Shown here piece by piece: positions 23,201 through 35,483 of a stretch of 64,000 nt of DNA. How positions within the stretch are numbered: position 1 is the stretch's first letter; the number at the start of each line of letters is the position of its first letter. The notes beneath the pieces were generated by a model that saw only the letters and a list, made by a program, of their open reading frames with translations, was not told the origin of the DNA and did not search any database. The position numbers and the translations under genes are program-made. Origin of the DNA: Kalaharituber pfeilii (Eukaryota > Ascomycota > Pezizomycetes > Pezizales > Pezizaceae); contig WHUZ01000003.1 of assembly GCA_015179045.1 (NCBI GenBank), positions 496,001-560,000 of the forward strand, read 5' to 3'.

Positions 23201-25047
23201 CCTGCTAAGCTGTACTGACCGTACAACATGCTTGCTTAGTGAGTGTTTGGTGCGCTCGTGTCTCGCGTTACTTCTCATAAATCGTTTTTGGTGGGTTATA
23301 CGGCGTGATGTCGCCTCTCGTCCCGGTGCAGTGGATGACTGGCACATGCACATGCGGATGCGCATGCCTATTCATCGATGTGTATACTTATGGGTGTGGT
23401 ATATGTGGGCTGAGCTTGGAGAGCAAATGTGGAGGCTTGGCGGGTGTAGTACCTGCGTTCATGGGAATGGGATAGTCTCGTAAACATGGAATGGGATAAA
23501 CTTCCGGAGCCATGGACAGGTAGGCGTCCCAACAGGATGTTTGACAGACCTCAAAGCAAGATCGTTATTCTCTTCTGGGTGGTTTATACAAGTTTATACA
23601 TAGCAGTGTATTCCTCATGCTCTTCAGCACCCCACATTGCTCCTATCTGCACTGTTCTCAAGGCAACAGAGATATGAAAATAATGCATATTTTCTCACCA
23701 ATCAAATTTCATGATATTATTACCTTGGTGTAACGTTACATTAACGAGTAAAACAGTGCGTACCTTACTTCCACTGCTGCCTCAAGTTAAGCAACTCTCT
23801 TACTTAGCTATCGTTCCACAAAAGCCTGCACATGCAACATGTCGATGTAGCTTACCATGTAAAGTGATGTATCTTGTCGTAATGGGGTAGGCTTGTCAAG
23901 TATCGAGGGCCGTCGGGGAAATAATTTCTTTACTTTTTCTAATGTAAAGAACCCCCCCACCCCGCACCTTTTTTTATTTTTATTTTTATTTATTGATTTA
24001 TTAATTTCTTTTCTTTTTTTCTTTTTCTTTTTTTTTTTTTTCCTTTTTTTTTTTTTTTTTTTGGGTAAAATTTTAGTTTTGTTTTTAAGATCAAATTTAT
24101 TCAATTTTTGGCTTTTGCAGTTGAATGCAGTAAGTACTTAGCGAAGGGGGGGTAGTAGGCTGACGAAAATATAGGCATTCTGGAACCAAGGGGCGCGCAT
24201 TAGAAGGAAGGAAGTTGAGACGAGAAATATGTCTGTGTAAGGTAAGGTGTGAACATGCACTCTGCATGTATGTGCAAATCTCCGGCATGTAACTACCACA
24301 CTTCCCCATTCCTTTTCTACTTTTCTTTTCTAAAGTAGCATAAGAAGCGCATCAGCGAGACATCAAAAGGCGTTCTTTTTATTTTATAATAAAAATAACA
24401 ATAAAATAAAAAAATAAAAAAGACGAAGAAATTTTTTTTTTTTCTAAGCTACTCTACTCTAGACGCAGGCGTAGAATATAATGAATAGTAAAACTCAAAC
24501 GTCTAGCTTGCCCTACTCTTCACTGCGTAAATTGAAAGGCTGTCAAAAACAATCATGCTGGAAAGAAGTACAAGATCACTGTGTATCGTATGTGCGGTAA
24601 CGAAGGAACAACCAAAAGAGGAAAAATGAAAAATATTTGTATGGGGCGGTCATAAAAGAAAAGAGGAAAAAAACTCAGAATAACCGCCAAATTCCTTTCC
24701 TCCTCGTCCTCCTCTTCCCCCTCCCCCCTCATCCTGCAATACAAATATACAAGTAGAATGAATAGCGCGTTACTCCGACTAGACTGTCCCAGTCCAAACG
24801 CGGCGAAATCATAACGCAAGAAAACCAAGAATTTGGCGTCAGTGCCTGCGAAAAACAAAACAAAAAAAGCAAGGTATTCCCTGTCCGTCATGTCATTACT
24901 ACTTCAGCGCCCCATGGGCACCACCTACCACTGCTTTCCATCACACACTCAAAAATGTGCAAATGAGGATCGCCATATCCCAACCGACCAACTATCAAAC
25001 GCATGCAGCTCATGTTAGGGACGCCTCCTTCTTTCCCCATCATTTGG
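20220..25047. other. long intergenic, no gene recognised
   Basis: 4.8 kb between the HMG-box gene and the PHD gene. Frames of up to 160 codons occur (for example 21570-22052) but show no domain, biased composition or splice pattern. A T-rich simple tract occupies about 23967-24062 and T/A-rich DNA 24380-24440. TTCTTTGTC at 20823-20831 is one base from the Ste11 TR-box core. Confidence 0.4.
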
Positions 25048-27593
25048 CTATGCACCAACACTAGTCACCAAACTGTCGGAACCTGGGGTGTTCGTCTGCT
25101 TGTGGTTTAGAGTATCTAATGATAGGTTATTGGATTTTCCGCTAGAGTCGATATTAGATGCTCGGGTAGATGGTCCTGTGATTGAGCTTTCCTTCTGCTT
25201 GCCCTCCGCTTTCCCATGAACCGTCGAATCTGGCTGTGAACTGTGGCTGGCGGGCTGGGAAGGCGTGTGGCCTGCTATTGGTTTTGGCTGGTCACCATTG
25301 GAGAGTGGCGATGGAGGCTTCTCTGTCGTACCAGGTGCAGGTATATCATTACTGCTATTGGCCACATGAGAATCAAGGTCAGTCTGTGGAGGTGGAGGCG
25401 GTGGTGAAGGTGGCGGTGGAGACGGCGATGATGACTGTGGGGGATTCGTAGAAGAGCTAGAATGAGTTGGTGGTAGTAGTGTGTTGGGCTTATTTTCGGC
25501 CTGTTGTTCTGAGCTACTGCGTGGAGATAGGGGGAGAATATTGGTAGTCTTGGGTTTCTCCGTTGGGACATTCAGTTTGAGCCTAATTTGGGGAACATCG
25601 TGATGCTGTGCCTGAGGGACCTTCAGCTTAATGGTGATCCTGGGGCTGATTGGGCTAAGGGATTGTGGCTGGCCAGCCCCTAAACTGCTAGCCGTGGCCC
25701 TCCTCTGACATCTATCACAGATGAATTCTTTGTTTTCAGACCCAGGAGGAAGTTTGAGGCATGCTACGTGTTGCCAGATTTCACACTTATCACATGCCAC
25801 CTGAGGAGACCCGTCGTCCTGGTTCAAAGGTCCCAACCGTCAGCAACTTGCAAATCTTTGCGGAAAGAAGTAACCCAAATCGGACTTACAAAGTTGATTC
25901 CATGTACGCCGCAAATACAATCGAACACCCACTCGCTAGCAAAACGCTCCTTTTCTTCCTCTAGTTTTTTTGCTTCAAGCTCGAGCCTTCGTGTAGACAT
26001 GCGTGCTCTTGAGGTATTGTCAGAATCATCCGCGGAGTCTTTGTTTGAGCTCTGCTGAGATCGTAAAAGGCGCTCTTCGCGCTCTCTTATACGGCGTTCT
26101 CTTGCCGCTAACCTCGATTCACGTTCCTAAGATAATCTAGTTAGCAATGGTTATGTTTATCCGGATCTGAGAATAACTAACTCTGCCTATCCGTTCTAAT
26201 CGTTCGGCAGCTTCTCTGGCCGCTCTGAGTTCCTCCTGACGCTTGCGCTCTTCTTCCGCCTTCTGCTCTATTTCACGCTGGCGTGCTAATTTGGCATCAA
26301 TACGACTTGACCTTTTTCTATTGGCGACAGCTGCTTCAAGGGCAAGCTTTCGCTGCCGTTCTGCCTCCTCTTTACGTTTTTCCTGCTAAAGTTAGCCATC
26401 AGTGCATTGTGGTCCAAATACTCTAACCAACCTCTTCAGCAGCATAAAGTGCCGGAAGAACATCTTCTATTAGATATGTGCGAAGGTTTTTCTCATTTAT
26501 ATCCTTTGACTTTTTCCATTGATCGATAAGTTTTTGGTAGTCCTCAATCGTTGCACAAACACATCTCCACTCCATACTTTCAAGCATGACCTTCTCTGGA
26601 TCTTCTTCCTCTTGTTCATCTTCAGCGTCTTTACTATGTCCGTTGGCAAGCCTACGTCGCTTTGATGGTCGGGAAGTGGTCTTCATTTTTGGCTTGGCAG
26701 GCCTCGTGGTTGACGGAATCTTCATCTCTGTTCGTTGATAAAGGCGATCATCATCTAGAAGAAAATAAACGTTCTCCTTTGAATCGTAACCACAAGGTTC
26801 TATCCGCTATAATCAATTTGTCAGTAACCTAGAGTACTGATAAAAAGGAGACATTGGAGAATATACCCATTCTAGTTGCGCCTTATCTGTTGCTTCGTCC
26901 AATTTCTCGCGCAACTTCTCAGGGTGTATCAAAGTCCAAAGAGAAAGCTGATGCAGAACCTGTATCTATGATTCCTCGGCTTTGATATCAGCGTCACGGT
27001 TATCTTCCCTAATTTACTCCAATTGCCGGAGGATGATTACTTTGGTTAAAACGGGAAGATCCGCAAAGCTAACTGGGTGCTCTTCATCACCAAAGGGGTT
27101 GGCTGATGGTTTTTTGGTAAGATATTGACGTCTTGTGTAATCGTCGAATTGGTCGTCGCTGTTGATCCAGTTCGGAAATGTTTCGGATTAGCAACTTCGT
27201 CCCTTCTAGTAAGCAGAATTCAAAAGCCCAACGTACACTACTCCCTTATGAGAAGAAACGTTCCGAAGCAATGCGATTTTAATTTGAGGGATATAGTGCT
27301 CAGGGATCTGGCCCAAAAGCTCATCCTCAAGGACCTTTTCGTCACATACAAAATTAGATAAATATTCGCGCGGAATTTAAATAGAAGAAGGCTATATGAA
27401 CCTCAATGCTCCAAGTATCTGGAATTTTAAGCGAACTACCAAAGATGTATAGATACTGCCCCAAGGCGGCGAACTCCCAGCAGTTGCGGACTTGTTGTCG
27501 TATGGGAATCTCTAGCTTTTTCGTTGAGGTTTCTAGCTGCGCGGGCGGTCCCTCGTCTTGTGCAGCGGTAGCTCTTTTGCGGCGGGTGACCAT
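25048..27593 (-). CDS. DDT/WHIM/PHD-finger chromatin protein
   Basis: Eight exons: 27402-27593, 27237-27334, 27041-27158, 26867-26965, 26432-26806, 26182-26385, 25890-26126 and 25048-25818, totalling 697 codons. N-terminal DDT-like region: WEFAALGQYLYIFGSSLKIP, then DEEHPVSFADLPVLTKIQVL. WHIM-type segment: WRIEPCGYDSKENVYFLLDDDRLYQRTE. A charged coiled coil of about 130 residues follows (EKRKEEAERQRKLALEAAVA, then ERESRLAARERRIRERE). A PHD finger comes next (CICGVHGINFDDGSPQVACDKCEIWQHVACL ... ICDRC, shown here in parts: CDKCEIWQHVACL). The tail is Ser/Pro-rich. Such proteins belong to imitation-switch-type remodelling or histone-reading complexes. The architecture is clear; the complex is not. 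The GTTCAT donor and AAAAG acceptor of intron 1 are weak but keep the frame. Confidence 0.88.
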
Positions 27594-28272
27594 CGTCCAG
27601 GCCGAATTGTCGCTAACGGGCTAGTAGCTATATAGCGTATAATACGTATAGCAGGAAGATAATGGAAAATATGGGTAGACTTATGTGAATGCTGTGTGAA
27701 GATGGGATTGGAGTATTTCGCTTGGAGGAGGAGGAGGGGGAGGAGGAGGAAGACCGCTTGCAGAGTCGATTAACCGCTTTCCGCAGTTACGTTCCTGCTT
27801 TCGATGGCAGATTAGTGTCGACGGACGTACATGCCCTTGCTGCTGAACGAGATGGCGGTGTTGCAGGAGCGGCGTCGGCGGGTGGATCGCTGTTGGCTGC
27901 AAGCGCCTGGGGGAAGCTGTTGTGGAGCGGGAAACAAGCTGCGCCCGGTGATGTGGGACTTGCGGGAAGACGCGTGCCTGGGGCAAGCTGCGCGGACCTT
28001 GCCTGCGGAAATTTGTTTTTATGCAGAGCCGCATCTCGCCAGCCCAGAGCAAGGGCTGCAGCTGTCCTTGGCACGCCACCCGCACAGTACTAGTAGTACC
28101 TTTGCATACTTATCCAGGATGCATATGCTACGGCCTCGGCAAATGCATGCATGCAATCCAATGGCAGGCGGTTGTGCATTAAGTACTACAAAGTAGCTAC
28201 AAAGTATCGATAACAAAGTGGTTGCTCATGGGAACCTGAAGGCGCATCTACTTAATTTCTATTTTTTTTTTG
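27594..28272. other. spacer between PHD gene start and GPATCH1-like gene end
   Basis: GC-rich at 27700-28080. Overlapping open frames of about 134 codons on both strands reflect composition (GAGGAG and CTG-rich), not genes. Presumably the PHD gene's promoter. Confidence 0.4.
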
Positions 28273-30607
28273 TTAATCACTCTCATCGTCGTCTTCATCG
28301 TCGCCAAATATAGCCTTGAAGACCTCGTCAGCGGCCCTCCCACCTTCCAAGGCCTCGTTCGTCTCGACGTCAACAGTGGCCTCCGACTCCGTGGGCAGTT
28401 CGTAAGTGGCGTCACCCCTGACCTCACGCATCATCTCCGTAATCTCGCTTCTAGAGACCAGCTCCTTTGGCCCCTTCTGCGGAGGTTGTGAGCGTGGAAG
28501 AATGTCATCATACCCAGTTCGAGATTGCTCCATAAAGGCTGCTGAATCAAATTTTGCGGGAGCGTTGATAACAGAGCTTCCTCCAGTCTCGGTTTTGGAA
28601 GCAGCTTCAACATGTTTAGGTGGTCTGACGTTAAATCTTTTACAAAGGAGCCTTGTGGGCCAGAACTCCTCAACCGTTCTTGTCAAACCACCGTACATGC
28701 CCATGCTCGCAGCTTGTTCTGCTGGTGATTTTTCTTTTGGAGTGGGGCGGTGGATCAGGACGTCGGGGTCAGTTGATATCACTCCTGGACTTGTCTTTAA
28801 TTGTGACGCGCTAGAAGTTGAAGATGTGAATCGGCTAGAGATCATTCCTGAGGCTGGTTTGAAAATACGAGCACAGTTGGCAAATTCATTTAATTCGTTG
28901 ACCCAATCGCCATTAGAAATTCCAGGCTTCTGTGATGACCAGTCAGCTGCTTCTTCCTACAATGCTTATTTGATCAGGAGTTATATACCCTATCAGGTAA
29001 GCCCTCGGCTAAGCCAGCCTGTATCTCTAAAAACCTTCGGTAACGTAACCTTTTTTCTAAGTCGTCTGCGTATGGCATGAATCCACCACTTAATGCCCCA
29101 AATGCAGCTGCTTTGTCCAACTTTGGTACGTATTCGGCTGGTGATGATGCAGTGTAACCTGGAGGCGGTGGTTCATTACGGGCTGGTGGAAGGTCTGTTC
29201 GCCCAGTAGCAGCTGCAATCCTTGCCCGGGCAGCTGGGGACATGAAGTCAAAGACCGATTTTCCTGGAAGCGGAGTTTCTCCAAGCAATTCGCCCTGGAC
29301 CTAGGGTCAAGCTTGAGTGCTGAAACATCGGCAGCATTCTCTCCTTGTGGCGAATTGGAGTCAGCTGGGCCTGATTTCTGAGATACCTTGGGAACCCAAT
29401 TTGCTGGTACCTCCGGTGGAGGGTAGTAGCCATCTTTTGTCTGTATGGGCTCTGTTGAGAGAAGGAATCCTGGAAGAGGCAGTCGCCCGTCAAAGCATTT
29501 TCTCGACGTTGATGCACATTTCAACGCGCTTGCTTTCTTAGATGTAAAAACATGCTTTCCTGGAGTAGCCACCTTCGGAGTGGGTTTCGTTGCTTTCTTC
29601 TTGTCACCTCCTATCACACGATTGTAGGAAGATTTTGGTTTGATCTCATAAATATCTTCATCGTCCTCATCCTCCTCGTTGAGGACTCCCACTCCAAATC
29701 CACCTCGTTTGGTACTGGTCTTTGCGGCTTTCGGCTCCAATTGTCGATCACGAATGGAATCTTCTTGTTTCGCAATCCCGGTATAGCCCAAACCCTTATA
29801 ATCGTCCTTCTTATCCAAAGTAATCAATTCAGAGTTTGCTGGCGCAAAGTAGTGCAGTTGCTGGTTTTCGGTGGAACCCTGGTCAGCTTCGTTGTCTATG
29901 ACGATTGCAGCCCTTTTCACTTTCGGGCCAATGCCTTGCCCTTCTTTCCAGCCCATCTTCCTTAGCAGCTTCACTCCCATTGTCTCTTCAGGCGGTGGCT
30001 TGAATAAATCCATCACAGTGAACTTTGCTCGCGCGGCTAGCTCATCGGCGGTGCCGCCCAACCCCGTGAAATTCCGATTTGTTTCTAGAACTCTATCCTC
30101 TGCTGCGGCTGCAAAATCCTCCTCATCCATGAAGTCTTCTGGTCGAGCTTGCACCGCTTTTGCTCGGTCCTCTCGAGAGGATTTGAATGTTGAAGGCGTC
30201 CATCCTAGAATAATATTGTTGCCGTTGAGTATCACCCGGGAGTCGTTAAACCAAGGCCTCGTGGTACGTACATACCTTCTTTTGACCCTACAGTATTGAA
30301 GTAACTGCCGTGGTGTTAGCAAACTTTCCTCTGAGATACAATGGGAGAGAAGATGAAGCTGGATTTGGGGGGGGGGGGGGGGGGGGCAGAGCGAAGGTCT
30401 CGTGATCATATACCCAGCACTGAATCCGCCAGTGAAAGCACCATGTAGTCGCTTTCTTCCCCTTTCATCTGTCACCTCTTGCTTCCAAATTGGCACGAAG
30501 GACCCGTCGTCACGGATATTTGCGTCAAGAGGTGGTAATGGGGTGCCGTAGAAAACAAACTCGGCATTTTGGTTCTTGCCTTCGTACGTGTTGCGGGAGC
30601 GTTTCAT
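28273..30607 (-). CDS. GPATCH1/TOUGH-like G-patch spliceosome protein, one-base frameshift
   Basis: The start is the ATG at 30607. Exons: 30414-30607, 30276-30304, 28989-30204 and 28273-28956. The N-terminal DUF1604 block is typical of GPATCH1 ([55 protein letters not shown]). The G-patch is GVKLLRKMGWKEGQGIGPK. Further conserved blocks are FDFMSPAARARIAAATGR, GGFMPYADDLEKRLRY and ISSRFTSS. The tail is acidic (DDEDDDESD). GPATCH1 is a component of catalytic spliceosomes. The frame breaks in the G-run at 29293-29295: LDPRSR is in one frame and GELLGETPLPGKS in the next, so one G appears to be missing. Restoring the downstream frame also needs a 32-nt intron at 28957-28988, shorter than the others here. 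Either the gene is decaying or there is a base-calling error. Confidence 0.85.
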
Positions 30608-32348
30608 ATTTTCGCCGTCACTGCTGATGTGGCGAGAATTATGGGAGGAGGGAGGAGGGGGATGACAGAGAGGAGCAGTTGAGCTTCAAGTTTGAATTCC
30701 AGAGCGTTGGTGTCTGTTCTGTCCAGGTGGGCTTTTATTAGGGTATTGCTTGGTGAGGTTTGGTGCCGGACCCGTTCGAGATCCTAAGAAACGTCAGTGG
30801 CAGGAACCGCAAGATTCAATACCGCGGTACTGCGAGGCACCCCGGTCGTTTTCCATGGATCGATCGTGTTTCTGCATATGTACTGTACTAGTACTCGAGT
30901 ACTTTCATCTCCAGCGCTTGGCAGCGTATGCAAAATGCACAACTGCATCCCGCTAGTCTCAGTCCCGCTGGGGGGCGTACATATCATTACATGGTAGACG
31001 GTGATCTTTTGACAATATGATCATGGGAGGTGTGGCAAGTACGCGCCCTGGGTGCTCGTGACCTGTCTGGCCGCCACGGCGTGCCTGGTGCGTGTGAGAG
31101 CGTGACTGCTCCTGCTCCGCTCCTGCTCCTGCTCCCGCTCCCGCTCTGCTCCTGCCCGGCCGCTCGCACGCTGCTGCACCGCCGCGGGGGGCTCGTGGCT
31201 GCCGGCGTGGGCACGGACACCCTGCTGAGCCGGGCGCAGGGCGGCCTGCGCGGTCGAGTGCTGGCTGTTCGCTGCCGCCGCCGCCGCCGCCGCCGCCCCT
31301 GCCTGTGCGGCCCCGTCCTGCGCCGCCCTCGCCCGCCGCCCGCGTCCCGCCCGCCGACGCCCCCTCTCCCCCCTCTCCCCCCCACCCCGTAGAGGCGCAA
31401 GCTGCGCAGCATCCTTCAGCCGTATGCCATGCCCCCCTCCCCCCCTCTCTTCTCGTTGCCGCCGCGTCCCTGCCCCGTATCATATGCCTGTGCCTGCTTG
31501 CTGACGCTGGAGTGTGAGCGCTCCCATCCCACTCACCCCCACTCCCACCCACTCCCACTCACACGCACTCCCCTCCCCCTCCCCCTCCCCCTCCCCCTCC
31601 CGCTCCCCCTCCCGCCTCAGCTGCCCCCTCAGCACCACCTCTGCCCCTCGCGCCGCCCCTCCATCGGACAGTTCGCGCTCTCCCACACATCGTGTCCTCT
31701 GCGGTCCCGCACCCTCCCCTCGACACACGCGCACGCATCACACCCTTTCTTCCCAGAGTGCAGCTCGTGCTGACTTCCCCAGCTCCAAAGCCAATCAAAC
31801 CAGTCCAAAGCGTCCTCTCGCCCTCTCGCCCCTCTCGCCCTCACTTAGTTAAACTTGGCAGCCCGCCGTCCTCTGCTGCGCGCTTCATTCGCTTCTGCGG
31901 GGGAAAATACCTGTGCATGTGAACTATATCCACTTGCACCCGCAGCTGGGAGCAAGACTAACAAGCTGGGACGCTTCCTGCTCTGCATTAACCCCCCCCC
32001 CCCCCCCCCCCCCGCCCTCGTGCACAAGCTCCTGCAGCCTGCCCGTCTCTCAACTCCACACTCTGATTCGGGGACAGGATCACTGCGCAAAAGTAAACAC
32101 TTCCTATTCCTGCTCTCATATTATCCTGGTCTCCGCTTAGCACCCCCCTTTCTCCGCCGCCTCGATCGTCGATCGCCGACACCATCACCACCACCACTAC
32201 CACCACCACCACCACCACCACCACCATCACCCACCACCAACCACCAACCACCACCAGCAACACCAAAAACACACTATATCCCAACAACGAAGATATTGGG
32301 TGCTTTAACAAAAGGAGGATTAAATCTTTAATCACTACCGTACAAGAT
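30608..32348. promoter_or_regulatory. divergent promoter region, GPATCH1-like / KIN1
   Basis: 1.74 kb between two divergent start codons. The KIN1 side is strongly pyrimidine-rich: (CCCCCT)n at 31570-31612, a pure C-run of about 22 at 31991-32012 and (CAC)n at about 32180-32226. These are typical of long fungal kinase leaders. A G-run of similar length lies in the first GPATCH1-like intron (30366-30386). No protein gene is supported despite long GC-rich frames. Confidence 0.5.
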
Positions 32349-35300
32349 ATGTCTGCTCAGGGCCCTCAGCAGGCCCCGATCGTAGTGCAACGTCAACACA
32401 GCACTCGCACCACCACCACTACTACCCCTGCCACGCCCCGAACGCCCCAACATGGCAGGACGAATTCGTCTACGCGGCCAGGTATGGCACAAGGGCAGGC
32501 AGGACCGAGTGCAGTTGCTACCCGTGACCCAGATACCGTGAGGCTTGTACCCGGGACAGCTTCAACAGCAGCCAATCGACCTGGTCACTCGCGGCAAACT
32601 TCTGTGATGTCTGAATCAAGTACCAATGGGGCATCCGGGCAAGCTGCGTCAGGAGACGATCGCCAATTGAACCAGCATCATAACCCTCCTCGGCAGCGGA
32701 AAACCACCATCCACGGAGCAACTGGCACATGGGTGTTAGGGAAGACAGTGGGTGCTGGAAGTATGGGAAAAGTAAAGCTAGCAAAGAGGCAGGACGGCAG
32801 CGAGCAGGTGCGTAAATTGTGATATCAACCAGTGAAGACTTGATGCTAACGTATGTTCATTGCTAGGTGGCTGTCAAGATAGTACCGAGGCACCTTATCC
32901 ATGATCGTGGTATCGATCCGGCCACTGGAGCCGCACTTCCACCTCGACATGATGACAGTAAAGAGGTCCGAACTGCTCGGGAGGCGGCCATTGTGACTCT
33001 ATTGGATCATCCCTACATATGCGGTATGCGGGATGTCATCAAGACAAATAATCACTGGTACATGCTATGCGAATATGTGAACGGCGGACAGATGCTTGAC
33101 TACATTATTTCCCACGGGCGTCTAAAGGAAAAACAGGCTCGAAAGTTTGGAAGGCAAATTGCCAGTGCGTTGGATTACTGCCATCGAAACTCCATTGTGC
33201 ATCGAGACCTCAAAATTGAAAACATACTCATCTCCAAGACAGGAGATATCAAGATTATTGATTTCGGCTTGTCAAATCTGTTTTCACCACGCTCGCATCT
33301 GAAGACTTTCTGTGGATCTTTATACTTTGCTGCTCCAGAACTTTTACAAGCTAAGCAATATGTTGGGCCTGAGGTGGATGTATGGAGTTTTGGTATCGTC
33401 TTATATGTGTTGGTCTGTGGAAAAGTTCCCTTTGACGACCAGAGTATGCCCGCCTTGCATGCAAAAATTAAGAGAGGAGTTGTGGATTATCCACAATGGC
33501 TATCTCCAGGTACGAAACGCCTTTACTAGGCAATCTTAAATCCCTTTAGCTAATGTCATTGTAGATTGTCGAAACATCTTGTCGAGAATGCTTGTCACAG
33601 ATCCGCGTGCACGAGCCCCCTTGAGTGAGATCATGAGCCACCCGTGGTTGAACAAAGGATTCACCGGACCACCAGAGAACTACCTGCCTGCAAGAGAGCC
33701 AATTACACTTCCACTTGACCGGTTAGTAGTCGAAGGAATGACTGGATTTGAATTTGGCACCAGTGAAGTGATCTCCGCACAATTGACGAAAATTATTGAA
33801 TCCGAAGATTACCAACTTGCGGTGCGAAATTCCTCTCGTGAGGTGCCCTTGCAATCTCCAACCACAGACAAAAAGAAATCATTTGGATTCGATTTCTATA
33901 AAAGACGCACTTCCACAAGTTCTAGGGACACTCTTACAAACCCAAGTGCGGAGGTTTTATCGCAGGCTTATGCTCCGGATCCCTTCAATGCATTTCACCC
34001 GTTGATATCAGTTTACTACCTGGTTAAAGAAAAACTCGAGAGAGACCGTCAGCTTGTGGCAAGTGGAGCACAGCCAACCCTGCCGACGCCTGATATTGAT
34101 AAGATCACGCGGCTCTCCATTCCTCAGCAACCTGAGGCCGCACATACTAGTGAAACGAGTTACGAGCTCCAAGGTGATGCTTCCAATGCGACAGGTGTAC
34201 GGACGAGGCCTCGGGCTAGAACTCATGGGGATGAAGAAGTTTCTGAAGCAATGAAAAAGGTAACTCTTGGTATTCCAGGAACTGTTCCTGCAACACCAAT
34301 TACAGCACCGGCTCCTCCTGTGGTCAAAGAAGAGCCTGTCAAAAAGGAAAGCACTGCAGCAGGAATATTTCGAAGATTCAGCACGCGGAAAACATCTAAG
34401 CTTCCTACTCCAACACTTTCTTTGCAGGCTCCCGGCCAGACTTCTCCTGTTGATATCTCTACTCCCCGGAAGTCATTGTCTCTCCGGAGACGGGAGCCTC
34501 CTGCACAACCAACAATGCACAATTCTGGCTCACAGCCTCAGCATAAAGACCTACTTACGCCTCCAACTACAGCCGATGATTCAAGTGGAAAGAAGCCCAG
34601 CAAACTTGGGAGGTCTACTAGCGTAAATGAGACAGACTGGAGGAGACGATATGCCCGAGGCGAATCATCTGCAGCATCCGGGGATCCCGCCCCCCCTGGC
34701 ACCAGCGGTTCAGACCATTCCGCATCCAGTAAGCCCGAGAGCGCACGTTTACCCGTTAACCCTCAGAAGATGAGTCTCAGAACAAAATCCCTAGGCCATG
34801 CAAGGCGAGAATCTTATCATGCAAGACGTTCGAGAAGAGAGGAATCGACACTACCTGACAATGTCCCTGAAGAAGATGTAAATGATGCGGGAACTTCGGC
34901 TGGTAGCGCTGACGCAGGAGCATCCGCCACGCCCGCTTCTGATTATGTCAAGCCCGTTTATCTGAAGGGGCTTTTTAGCGTTGCAACGACTTCCACGAAG
35001 CCGCCCACTGTCATCAGGGCAGACATCATCAGAGTGCTAAACCAGCTTGGGGTTTCCTACAAAGAAATAAAGGGAGGGTTTTCATGTGTGCACAAGCCAA
35101 GTATCGATCTGAAAAGTGTAGTCGATGCACCAGCGGCCCCAGAAGCCACAAATATGGTTACCACTCCATCTCACCGAAGGAAGCTCTCTTTTGGGGGAAG
35201 CGCAAGCCATGGTGCAAGTGCAGCAAGCGGACCTAGCCAAAGCTCCCCAAGTAAGCAACCACGCCGTGGTCGAGCAGATACTAGCTACACAAACAGCGAC

Positions 35301-35483
35301 GCCTCCTCTGATTCCGTTCAAGGATCTGCACTCGGAGGGAGCCTAATCTTACAGTTTGAGATCTATATCGTGAAGGTGCCTTTACTTTCTCTGCATGGAA
35401 TCCAGTTCAAGAGTGTCAATAAAACAAATACCTGGCAGTATAAGAGTTTAGCAAGCAAGATTTTATCTGAATTGCGACTATAG
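32349..35483 (+). CDS. KIN1: KIN1/PAR-1 (MARK-type) serine/threonine kinase
   Basis: Three exons: 32349-32807, 32867-33509 and 33565-35483, 1006 residues. A Ser/Thr/Gln-rich N-terminus is followed by a full kinase domain at about residues 122-400. Motifs: glycine loop [15 protein letters not shown], lysine in [16 protein letters not shown] catalytic loop, DFGLSN, activation segment [14 protein letters not shown] and [16 protein letters not shown] long low-complexity region and then a C-terminal KA1 domain follow ([11 protein letters not shown] ... [20 protein letters not shown] ... [16 protein letters not shown]). The order and the 30-residue insert after VAVKIV ([18 protein letters not shown]) are those of fungal Kin1/Kin2. 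These kinases act at the plasma membrane in polarity and exocytosis and in the ER-stress response. All catalytic residues are present. Confidence 0.95.

Noticed and set aside
27681..28093. Overlapping 134-codon frames on both strands upstream of the PHD gene
   Set aside because: Both arise from GC-rich GAG/CTG-biased sequence, overlap each other completely and have no domain or splice signals.
30366..30386. Long G-run as an assembly join
   Set aside because: It lies inside an intron whose flanking exons join in frame, so there is no sign of misassembly, although its length may be inaccurate.
31030..31852. Several long GC-rich frames in the GPATCH1/KIN1 promoter region
   Set aside because: Low-complexity Pro/Arg/Gly translations in all frames; a composition effect of a C-rich leader.
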